From positions 1,116,001 through 1,180,000 of the forward strand of contig JAGVRJ010000003.1 in the NCBI GenBank assembly GCA_019059635.1: a DNA stretch of 64,000 nucleotides. The letters run 5' to 3'. Positions within the stretch are counted from its first letter, which is position 1. The number at the start of each line of letters is the position of its first letter. Below the pieces are notes generated by a model. The model had not been told where the DNA came from. It was given only the letters and a program-made list of their open reading frames with translations, and searched no databases. The DNA comes from Proales similis. Lineage: Eukaryota; Rotifera; Eurotatoria; Ploima; Proalidae. The translations under genes and the position numbers were made by a program. Positions 43,521-51,702 of this stretch are shown here, piece by piece.

Positions 43521-45836
43521 TCAGGTGCGAATCGCTGTGTTCTTGCTGTATATGTGCCGAAAAGAGGCTAGAAAATTACCGTCAAACTTAAACAGTAGAA
43601 AAAAGTTCAAGAGGCCACTCAGAGAGTAAAAGAACTGTGAGATGTCATAAATATTACGGCACAAAGATGAAGTTCTCGCAAAGATAAAAAAGCACATATC
43701 AGATGACTCGGAAAACAGTGTGTGCTGATACTTGTACAAGTCGGCTAACACTTCTGGCGCCCTCAACACGGCTGTCGAAACACCGTTGATAATGATCATC
43801 CTGTTGGTATTCTGAATGGCCTCCTCCATTTTCTGGTTCTGGCCGAGAATTTTACTTCGCTTGGAAGTGTTGGCCACTTGGATTCGGTAGCATTTATAAT
43901 CGATGTAGAGGATGATGATGTTGGCCAAAATGTCATTGAAGAGTTGATTGACAAAAAATAGAATTGAGAGAAGGAAATTTGGGTTGTAGCCATCACCGAA
44001 GAGGTCGACCAGATAGAGAAAGTCTTTTTTAATAAAGAAATTGATCAGATTGAGTCGCTCGTTGACGAACAGTTTGACGGAGCTCAGAATGAGCGAACCG
44101 AAAATAATTGCAGCAAACATCTTTTTGGGTTTAATATTCTGAAAGAGACGCAGCAGCCTTGAATTGGTCTTGTCTTTGTTGATCAGGAATCGATGAAGGG
44201 AGAAGGCGATCATGGTGAGGTTGGAGCAGAGTTTGGCCGCGTTGCCCAAGAAGCTCTGGCCCAGAAGGTAGAAGAGTCGAGGCGCGTCGTTGATGAACAG
44301 ACTATTGCAGAATATGCCATTCGGGGCCGCTATGCACTCAATGAGCGGCTGAAGGCCAAACAACACACTGAGGACCACGTGGCACATGGAGTTGAATCCG
44401 ATGTTCTCGTACATGTAGATGGATTTCTTGGGCAGCTTGAGTCTGTGCATGCGGCGAATGACCAGAAATGTGAGAATATTGAGCACGAATATGACTAGAC
44501 AGAAAAAGGGCTGCATGATGACCACTAGGATGTACTTGACCATGAGAACAGTGTTCACAATTTCGACCTGAGAGGGGCCTGCGCGTGTCTCATGGATAGG
44601 CCGAATCGTCTGAAATTTGCACAGGCTAAGCCTGTATTCAAATCGGCAAGACTTAATGCTTTCTTTGTTTGGTTCGCATACATTTGCAGAATCCCACTCG
44701 TAGTCGCCACCTAACGAGTAAGTCTCTCTCAAGTCGGCATAATTTTTTAATAGCCAGAGGATTGAGCAAGTGCATCTAAAAAATTCGTAAGAGCCGATGT
44801 GAAAGAAGTACTTGGTCTGGTTGACGGGGTAGGTTGCGAAGAGACAAAAGTCGCTGTCGGCGAAATGGTAGAACGCGTCCATGTTGTTGTAATAAGGATC
44901 AGAAATTTTTTTGAATTCGCTACTTGTTTTGTACTGGTAGAAACCAATGAAGCGCTGCTTCTCTGGCCTGCTGTAGTTTAATTTCGACAGCCAGCCGGGG
45001 TTGTTGAAGAAGAATTCCCGCGGATTCTGCAGAATCAGGTTCCAATTTACGTCTATTTGGGTGAGAGCACTTGGTTCTATGCGCTTTAAAACGCCCCAGA
45101 TTCTTACATATGTGGTCCGAGCAAGGACTTGAGCAGATAAAAGCTCTTTGGTCACATGCAACTGATAGACCTTGTAAATCTTTAAATCTACTATCGTAGC
45201 CCAGAAATTGCCATCTTGTTGGTCGACTTGTCCAAATGAAAATAGGTTTCGCTGAATTAAAGAATATTTCAACCCATATACTAGAAACAAGTATATATTA
45301 CTTTTGTAAAGTAAGAGCGGACACCAGCCTTGTTCGTAAAAAGTGAATGCCTCAAAATACAGGCTGAATTCATTGAAAGGTCCAGTTTTGCGAGTATCAA
45401 TCTCGTTTAGCTTACAGCTGTTTATCCGTCTGCCGTTTGAGTATGTTTTCAATGAACCGTAGTTAAAATAAAGTCTTTGAGTTGTTCCTTTCACTTTATT
45501 TTCTAGAGATAAACTGTAGTCGATAGCATTTAAACCGTAAAGCCAAACTTGCGTGAAAGAATACTTGCCCAATGCAAATGAGTCATTTAGAATCAGATTG
45601 GGGGACAGAAAATGTAGAGCGAGCCAAGTAAAATGAGCTATACCCAAGTCGTCTTTGTCTTTGTATTCTCGATAATCAATCAATCTTGTTAAATTGAAAT
45701 CTGAAAGTTGCATATCTGCCACGGTCCTTATTTGGCAGACCAATACTTTGTTTTCCGCGTAAAAGAATTGCGTACATGATTCTTGCGAGCCAATACTGGA
45801 AAGACTCAACAAAATAAGCAAAAATATCGGATTCAT
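43521..45836 (-). CDS. 7TM receptor with large ectodomain, copy F
   Basis: Intronless, 771 residues from the ATG at 45836 (MNPIFLLILL signal peptide). A longer frame to 45881 is rejected because it would begin next to the TATA box at 45886-45893. It is the closest relative of copy B over its whole length: same ectodomain blocks, same length and a similar C-terminal extension IYSKNTA. It lies directly downstream (on the minus strand) of the full PDP gene, as copy B does of the truncated PDP. The 7TM core is nearly identical to A and E over TM2 to TM4, while the ectodomain is B-like. Confidence 0.8.
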   Translation of the reverse strand: MNPIFLLILLSLSSIGSQESCTQFFYAENKVLVCQIRTVADMQLSDFNLTRLIDYREYKDKDDLGIAHFTWLALHFLSPNLILNDSFALGKYSFTQVWLYGLNAIDYSLSLENKVKGTTQRLYFNYGSLKTYSNGRRINSCKLNEIDTRKTGPFNEFSLYFEAFTFYEQGWCPLLLYKSNIYLFLVYGLKYSLIQRNLFSFGQVDQQDGNFWATIVDLKIYKVYQLHVTKELLSAQVLARTTYVRIWGVLKRIEPSALTQIDVNWNLILQNPREFFFNNPGWLSKLNYSRPEKQRFIGFYQYKTSSEFKKISDPYYNNMDAFYHFADSDFCLFATYPVNQTKYFFHIGSYEFFRCTCSILWLLKNYADLRETYSLGGDYEWDSANVCEPNKESIKSCRFEYRLSLCKFQTIRPIHETRAGPSQVEIVNTVLMVKYILVVIMQPFFCLVIFVLNILTFLVIRRMHRLKLPKKSIYMYENIGFNSMCHVVLSVLFGLQPLIECIAAPNGIFCNSLFINDAPRLFYLLGQSFLGNAAKLCSNLTMIAFSLHRFLINKDKTNSRLLRLFQNIKPKKMFAAIIFGSLILSSVKLFVNERLNLINFFIKKDFLYLVDLFGDGYNPNFLLSILFFVNQLFNDILANIIILYIDYKCYRIQVANTSKRSKILGQNQKMEEAIQNTNRMIIINGVSTAVLRAPEVLADLYKYQHTLFSESSDMCFFIFARTSSLCRNIYDISQFFYSLSGLLNFFLLFKFDGNFLASFRHIYSKNTAIRT

Positions 45837-45885
45837 TATCTCCCTGATACAGAAAATCGGTTTAAGACCCAGAATGTTCATCGCA

Positions 45886-45893
45886 TTTAAATA
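45886..45893 (-). promoter_or_regulatory. TATA box (TATTTAAA) of receptor copy F
   Basis: Minus-strand TATTTAAA 50-57 bases upstream of the ATG at 45836, at the same spacing as in copy B. Confidence 0.6.
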
Positions 45894-46523
45894 CCGAAAA
45901 ATTGTCGCAAATTGTTGTTTGTAGCAGACCTTGGATTTTTGGAGTACATTGTTCCGACTTTTTGCTTCCTATTTCAATGTTTGTTTGATGTTTTAATCAG
46001 CGCCCTTCAAATCTCAGTCTCGAATTGAATATCGTTTAGTCTATTATAAGCATCAGACGTTTTACATTTGATCTGCATACGCCATTTTGAGAGAGCGGAA
46101 CTATTTAATTATACACCTTCGTGTTTTCTTTTTCATGGCACACTCAACGCCAAGCACCAAATACGTCACCTTGTTTCTTCTTATTTCTCAACATAGATCA
46201 AAGGTGTGAAGAATGGTATAAACAAGATTTAAAATGATGCTGCATTTGGAATGACCTGGCTGTCAGCTCTTCGGAAACAAAGCCAGGTAATATCGTGTTG
46301 GCACCATAATTTTTTTGCCGCAAATCAAAAAAAAGATTGAATGTCTCCTACTCGAAAATTATTTAAAGAACAAAAGTAAGCGACTGTTGCAAGATTCTGC
46401 TTTATTTCAAAGTTCAGTATTTCCAAGATAAAAAGCGTTTGGGCGATCGGAGGGCAAGTAAATAAATTTGTTTTCTAAAAAGCTCATCCAACGAAGAGTA
46501 TTTACAGACGGGCACCGGCAACT
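45894..46523. other. Spacer between receptor F and PDP, duplicated at 33240-33822
   Basis: Contains the PDP 3' flank, with AATAAA on the minus strand at 46401-46406. It is a diverged copy of the spacer between receptor B and the truncated PDP. The two spacers differ at many bases, although the adjoining PDP coding pieces look identical. Confidence 0.6.
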
Positions 46524-48017
46524 TTAGGCGCGCGAACTGATTATGTGGTCGGAGTTGAAGTAAACCACAGAGATGGTTATGTCGTCTCTGATGCTGCGGG
46601 GCATGTCCGCACGCAAGTAGTTGGACAGCTGAATATGGTCGTTGCCGAGCGCGTTTCTGATTAGATGAGTGGCCGAGTTCTTGTCGATGGGCTGGAGTGA
46701 AATGGAAACTCGTCGTTTGGTCAGGTCTTCAAAGAGCTCACGCAAGTGAATCGAGCCGTCTGTAGGCAGTTTGTAGGGCTCGTAGCTCTGCTGCCCGTTC
46801 AAATGGTTGCCGATGAGCTGAACAACTCTCTCGACACTTAACAAGTCCCAGAGGCCGTCCGTGGCCAATACCAAGAACTTGTCTCGATAGTTTAGCGATC
46901 GATGCTTTATCTCCGGCTCGGCTGTCACATAAGGTGGAGACTGGTAGTTGGAAGGTATCAAGCCATGGCCGTAAATCGGGACCGCATAGTTCTTCAGCTC
47001 TTTGAGGCTCCATTTGAATCGAATATCTCCGAATGCTCTGAACGGAAGCAACATTTCCAAAAGGCGACCGTCTCTCACCACAGTCGCTTTCTCACGGGGA
47101 TGCTCACGGAACAGGCGTTCCATTTCGCTCGGGTTCTCGGCATTGTGCTCGTTTGACATGCGAAGCGGCGAGTACGAGCCGTCTTCGTTCTCTTGACCGA
47201 TCACGGCCCGAGCGTCGCCCGTGTTGGCCACGTACAATTGGTTGCCTTTGACCAACGCCACACAAGCGCATGAGCCGCTTTTCACCACACGCAGCGCATC
47301 TTCGTCCACTCGCTTGCCCTGAGCTGCTCGTGGCTTCGCCTCGCTCGACATGTCCGCGTCCAAGCGAAGAAACGTTTCGAGCAGTATTTTGTGAATGTCA
47401 ATAAAATCAGCATCTTCGCCCATGCTCTCGACCATGACACGCTCGTTGAAGAGCTCGTGAGCGTACAGCCTCAGTGAGTCAGCGTGCATGTTGTGAAGAG
47501 ACTCTGGCCGATCGTCTTCGTGAGAAACATTGAAACTGGTCCACAATTTGGGAAGTCTTTTGATTGTTGAATCAAAGCCGCTCGGACCAATCAGCTCCTC
47601 TAGCTGCTTCATGTTCATTAAATTCAATCCGATGTAGTCAAACAGGCGGTTGGCAACGCTATTCGCACATTGATGGCCGCCGTGTCCGTCAAACACACCG
47701 AACAAATGCACGTCGGAGTAGACAAACTGGGCGCTTGTCTGACGATCCTCTGGTGGACGATTGGCGCCGAGAGTATTCGTTTCGTAGTACTTTACGGCAC
47801 TTTTTCCTTCTAAATTGTAGTTGTGCTCGCTCGCTCTGATTATACGCGTCGCCTCCGAAGGGCTTAGCAGCAGAGCGGAAGTAAGTGGTGAAGCGAAATG
47901 GAAGCCTCGTCCGTTAACCTTAGGGGCAACCAACTCCTTAACAAGGTGAATAGTCCTAGCGCGAGCACACGCCATTCCCTTCATTTTCTTCTCACTTCTT
48001 GGCCTTGTTCTTTCCAA
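46524..48017 (-). CDS. PDP1: Pyruvate dehydrogenase phosphatase catalytic subunit (PP2C family)
   Basis: An intronless 497-residue PP2C-type phosphatase. PDP dephosphorylates the E1-alpha subunit of the mitochondrial pyruvate dehydrogenase complex and so activates it. Metal-site motifs are in order: PPEDRQTS, FGVFDGHGGHQ, ATDGLWDLLS and RDDITISVV. PDP-specific stretches include VANTGDARAVIG, LLPFRAFGDIRFKWS, PPYVTAEPEI and NSATHLIRNALGN. The N-terminus is basic and Ser/Ala-rich, consistent with a mitochondrial targeting signal; the ATG twelve codons in is an alternative start. It lies upstream of receptor F on the same strand, with no functional link implied. Its last 98 codons were copied to 33823-34119. 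Confidence 0.9.
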   Translation of the reverse strand: MERTRPRSEKKMKGMACARARTIHLVKELVAPKVNGRGFHFASPLTSALLLSPSEATRIIRASEHNYNLEGKSAVKYYETNTLGANRPPEDRQTSAQFVYSDVHLFGVFDGHGGHQCANSVANRLFDYIGLNLMNMKQLEELIGPSGFDSTIKRLPKLWTSFNVSHEDDRPESLHNMHADSLRLYAHELFNERVMVESMGEDADFIDIHKILLETFLRLDADMSSEAKPRAAQGKRVDEDALRVVKSGSCACVALVKGNQLYVANTGDARAVIGQENEDGSYSPLRMSNEHNAENPSEMERLFREHPREKATVVRDGRLLEMLLPFRAFGDIRFKWSLKELKNYAVPIYGHGLIPSNYQSPPYVTAEPEIKHRSLNYRDKFLVLATDGLWDLLSVERVVQLIGNHLNGQQSYEPYKLPTDGSIHLRELFEDLTKRRVSISLQPIDKNSATHLIRNALGNDHIQLSNYLRADMPRSIRDDITISVVYFNSDHIISSRA

Positions 48018-48685
48018 TGGCGCTCCTCAATGCGCGCACAGATCTCGCACCCGCATGAACACGCCCTCGATAGCAAGCAGGCAATGCAAAAGCAATGTGA
48101 ACCGCTTTTAGATAGCGAATAATTAAAAATCATAATCGTATTTCAGCCAACAGTAGCGAGCCTCCTTTCCTCGTTTGCATGAGCAAATCATGCAATTTTA
48201 TTGCATAAGTAGCTACATGTTGCGTCTAGACTCTGTGTTCTTCAAGGCCTCTCTTGCTGTGCATCTCTCTCTCTCTCTCTCTCCCTCTTTTTGGCTTGAG
48301 AGTCAGGGGCCGATTTCTTGGCTCTTTTTAACATTTTATTCCTAAATTACACGCTACTTGTGCACTATTTTTGACTTTGAATGCTGACGCATCGAATATT
48401 CAGCTACTCAAGCTATTAATTCAGTTTCTTCTCTATTGACTCTTTCTCGCTCTCTCTGTTTCTACCTGTTGCTATCATTCTTTGACTTGTCGATCGGTAG
48501 ACAAGTTGGCAAATTTGACAGTAGCTGTTTTAAGCGTTTATTTGTCACCCGCAATCGGAACGCGATGGGTAGTAATCCAAGATGAAAAAGCTAGTGAAAG
48601 ATGGTTCGGCTATTTTAGACCAAGAATTGAATTTTCTAAGCGCACAGATAACAAAACAAGCCGCATGGCCCTAAGCAGCTCTTGT
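48018..48685. other. PDP upstream region and cytochrome b5 3' flank
   Basis: Holds the PDP promoter region and the end of the cytochrome b5 transcript. A CT microsatellite lies at 48264-48283. No other gene is supported. Confidence 0.55.
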
Positions 48686-49345
48686 TCAGTGCTTTTGTGT
48701 GTAGATTTGGAAAGCGGCGGCTAAGACCACAAGTGCGACAGGAATGAGCCACGCGTAGCTTTGGAGTGGACTTGGATAAAGTTGAGGTTTAAGATTCAAT
48801 CGAAAGTGAAAATGTACCCGAATCCGCCCTTCTTGTCCTCGGCCTTGTTCTACTCAATTAGACCGAGTAAATCATCTTGAAAGCTAAGATCGGATATAGA
48901 TAATCAATCAAACCTCGCTCTTTGACTCCTTCTTCTCTTTCTTGCCCTCCTGGTTTAGAATGATTGCTAGAGTGCAGGTTTCAAACAGAGCTTGTTCACT
49001 TTGACTTACCAGAACGCCGACCAAATACTTGTGCATCATGTCTCTGGCGTCCATTGAATGGCCGACGTCTTCAAATGAAACGGTCGCATCAACAAACTTT
49101 GCTTTGATCATGTGCTCGTTGAGCGCCTCTTCGCCGCCTGGGTGCTGAACATTTAGTCAGAATTGGCCAACTCGACGTGAAATAAAGTGTGAGAGATAAA
49201 CCTCGTCCAGGAATTCGGTCACGTCATAAATGTTCTCGTGAATGGAAATGTAGGTTCGATCAGGATTGCTGGCGGCCAAGTCGAGAAGGCCCTGCTTGGA
49301 GTAGGTCTTTGGACCGGATGTATTCTGACTTTCGTTGTTGTCCAT
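48686..49345 (-). CDS. CYB5: Cytochrome b5, tail-anchored
   Basis: Five minus-strand exons (49202-49345, 49010-49144, 48914-48949, 48818-48849, 48686-48770) join in frame to 143 residues, close to the usual 130-145. The haem-binding core contains TYSKQ at the start, the HPGG motif (first axial His, residue 49) and the second axial His in DVGHS. A Lys/Glu-rich linker follows, spread over two tiny exons, then a C-terminal membrane anchor (SYAWLIPVALVVLAAAFQIY) with a short polar tail. It should sit in the ER or outer mitochondrial membrane and pass electrons to desaturases and P450s. An in-frame ATG 17 codons upstream is an alternative start. The last exon was found only by splice-site and phase reading. 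Confidence 0.88.
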
Positions 49346-49979
49346 CCTGCGACAGCGGCTGCTCTTACTGCTTTGATGACCTCTTAAAGGGCGCAAATTG
49401 AAAAGTAAATTTATTTCGAATTCTTTTCGGACGTCTGGCCAGCCTCTGACCGAGTTTAATTATGTAAGTCGGCGACTAGCGAGTAGAAAATTGGTCGAAA
49501 CAAGCCAAAGCGTACGAGACACAAGCATTTAGAAAATAGGTGCTGATCTAATATGCATCAAATCAAGCCGCGATAATAATTATTATTTCACGTCTAGAGT
49601 GCACTTTTTTAGTCTTAGCCACCGGCTGGTGTGTGAGGGGTCGCTAGAGCAACCACCTGACGGACTCAGGCGAGTAATTTTCGCTTTCAATTTAGGCGCG
49701 ATCGTCTACTTGGCAAAAATAAATAATTCTTCAGCTTTTGCTCTGCTCAAAGCATTTATTATCACCATAATCATTTTAATTGAGCCCCATCTCATTTAGT
49801 GAAGAGAGCGGTTCTAATCCCAAGCAATAATGCGCTTAATATTTCGGCGGTGGGTCATCTATGTCGTTCGTTTCTGCGAACAGTGGCACTTTCTCGTCGT
49901 TTTCTTTCGAGTCCGAGCCCAGCCAGACGCGAAGAATTTTCGAGAATTTATCATTTTTGCTCTTTCCTTTCAAAGACAT
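49346..49979. other. Spacer between cytochrome b5 and the coiled-coil gene
   Basis: About 630 bp holding the cytochrome b5 promoter side and the 3' flank of the next minus-strand gene. No recognisable element. Confidence 0.5.
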
Positions 49980-50645
49980 TTAACTAAAAAAATCTAAACT
50001 ATCACCCGCTCCGAATTGATTACCTTTCTTTTCTGCTCTTTGGTCTGCGCTGCTCAGTGGCTCAAATGAGCTGCCATAAGTTGTTGTTATTGGACAGCTT
50101 GTGTCTAAGCTTGACGAGTACGAGTTCGTATTTGAAGTGCTGCTGTTGTAGCGATATACAGGTACAGCAGGACTGATTGATACGAGATACGGGGAAGTCA
50201 AACTCGTCTGAAAAGGGTTCAGCCAAGGCGCTGGCTGCGCTGTGCACATTTGCTGTTGTACATTCGGACTTGGCGCAAGTTCTAACTTGAGAATTTGTAA
50301 TTCAAGGGAAGATATTTTCTGTTCGAGTCTTGAGTTTCTATATTCATTGAGCCTAAAAAGGTTCATATTGTTCTTTTGACTTATTTCCGAAAGTAAAATA
50401 CGTCTTTCCAGATTCAAGAAATCATCGTTCAGTGAATCAATTTTCTGTTCGAACATCTGCAGTTCATTTTGTTTTTGTTTTTTATCTCTTTTCTGAGCTA
50501 AAGTCGAATGAATCGGGCTTCTGATTTCATTCAAAGCTTCTTCAAATCTTGAATTGAAACCCACATCATTGAGTTGGACGGTATTAGGCACTGGATGGCG
50601 TGTTGATGCACCATTGATGGACGGACAGCTCGACACTCGGCGCAT
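49980..50645 (-). CDS. Coiled-coil protein of unknown function
   Basis: A 221-residue single-exon frame. Residues about 55-125 are charged, Leu/Ile/Glu-rich and predicted coiled coil (NELQMFEQKIDSLNDDFLNL onward). The rest is Ser/Thr/Asn/Tyr-rich and probably disordered, ending in LDFFS. No domain is recognised. It lies divergent to the small peptide gene at 51195 and upstream of the coiled-coil ciliary gene RPGRIP1L, but the sequence gives no evidence that they work together. Absence of introns and simple composition leave some doubt; the frame's length and consistent coiled-coil pattern favour a real gene. Confidence 0.55.
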   Translation of the reverse strand: MRRVSSCPSINGASTRHPVPNTVQLNDVGFNSRFEEALNEIRSPIHSTLAQKRDKKQKQNELQMFEQKIDSLNDDFLNLERRILLSEISQKNNMNLFRLNEYRNSRLEQKISSLELQILKLELAPSPNVQQQMCTAQPAPWLNPFQTSLTSPYLVSISPAVPVYRYNSSTSNTNSYSSSLDTSCPITTTYGSSFEPLSSADQRAEKKGNQFGAGDSLDFFS

Positions 50646-51153
50646 ATCTTTTTCTCACTTTTCTTTCAATATCTAAATGTGGATCAAAATGATTTACTAA
50701 CAAAAAGTAAAAGAAACGTATCCACTCACTAGGAAGATTATTTGTTTGACTCTAAACCGGCCGCTCCAGAGCAGACGACAGTTCGGGTCAATGTGAACTC
50801 ATTTGTTAAATTTTCGTTCAGCACGTTTCGGCCAATATAGACTTAAAAAAAAAACATGAGATCTCAAAAAAGCAACGAAGCAAAATAGAATCTAGCTCAG
50901 GTGCTCACCTCTCATTCAAAAGTAAATCAGAGCACATCAGAGCAAACAATGCGAAATTAGCACGATAAAAATAGCCGTTTCCGTCGGGCATTTTCAAACG
51001 AGGGACCGATCTCGACACATGTGATTCGAGATTCTTCTCGAAATATTGGCCTTTTACTTCGGGGACTCAGTTCTGGAGCGAATCAGACTGGCCACCGACC
51101 AGACTGGTTCAATGGCCAATCGCAGCAAAATGTGGATTAGAGCAAACGATCAG

Positions 51154-51160
51154 TATAAAA
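51154..51160 (+). promoter_or_regulatory. TATA box TATAAAA of the small secreted peptide gene
   Basis: TATAAAA lies about 30 bases before a TCAGAC initiator-like site (51186-51191) and 41 bases before the ATG at 51195. This is a textbook core promoter arrangement. Confidence 0.65.
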
Positions 51161-51194
51161 CCACAATCAATCGACTCGAGTCTATTCAGACAAA

Positions 51195-51359
51195 ATGGAT
51201 CTGAAATTTTTCACGATCGTGCTTTATCTATTCATATTGTCTATGCTGGACGATGCGATCGCCAAACCGAGCCTGGGCCAGGCTGCCTCTCTGAGCCATC
51301 AAGTACAAGCGAGACAAGTTCCCTTCTTTTACGATTATGTTTACGTTGCCTATGATTAA
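51195..51359 (+). CDS. Small secreted peptide precursor, unknown function
   Basis: A 54-residue frame starting MDLKFFTIVLYLFILSML, a strong signal peptide with likely cleavage near AIAK (about 23). The mature part would be about 30 residues. It has a Gln/Ala/Ser-rich stretch, one Arg-Gln site (QARQVP) and a Tyr/Val-rich end, YDYVYVAYD. There are no cysteines and no Gly-Lys-Arg amidation site, so it does not look like a typical toxin or amidated neuropeptide. A TATA box sits at the right distance upstream and AATAAA at 51449-51454 downstream, so a complete single-exon transcript of about 280 bases can be drawn. Possible roles: secreted signal, cuticle or matrix peptide, antimicrobial peptide; none is shown. 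Confidence 0.65.
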   Translation: MDLKFFTIVLYLFILSMLDDAIAKPSLGQAASLSHQVQARQVPFFYDYVYVAYD

Positions 51360-51448
51360 AATTCGAGTCGTTCGCACCCAGAGGCCGATAATTTAGCAGA
51401 ATAGAATCGTTGGAAATTTTTTCATTTATAATCTTTAGCCTTAAGATG

Positions 51449-51454
51449 AATAAA
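51449..51454 (+). terminator. poly(A) signal AATAAA of the small peptide gene
   Basis: AATAAA lies 90 bases after the stop at 51357-51359, before the RPGRIP1L start at 51703. Confidence 0.5.
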
Positions 51455-51702
51455 TTTGTTTCAAAAAGGGCGCTTTTCGTTTTTTGGGCACCAGACACAA
51501 GGAGAGACATGCATTTTTGAGTGGACAAATAATTGTCATCAATTCATACGAATCGGACTTGTTGTCATGGAAACACGTTCCCGTCTCCGCCACTGCCCTG
51601 CATATTTTCGGTCAGATCGGCGCCTGTGTTTTTTTTCTCTTTCTTCACTCAAGCAAGCAAAGCCCGCAAAGTCGCCGAAGCCGACAATACGATAGAACAA
51701 AA

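Noticed and set aside
28357-44498. A conserved plus-strand open frame of about 100 codons (MKGEGDHGEVGA...) opposite every receptor copy
   Set aside because: It lies antisense to the most conserved 7TM coding segment, and its conservation is explained by the receptor DNA being nearly identical. It has no promoter or domain of its own.
48482-48724. Plus-strand frame of 80 codons near the cytochrome b5 3' end
   Set aside because: It overlaps the last exon of cytochrome b5 on the other strand and has no recognisable features.
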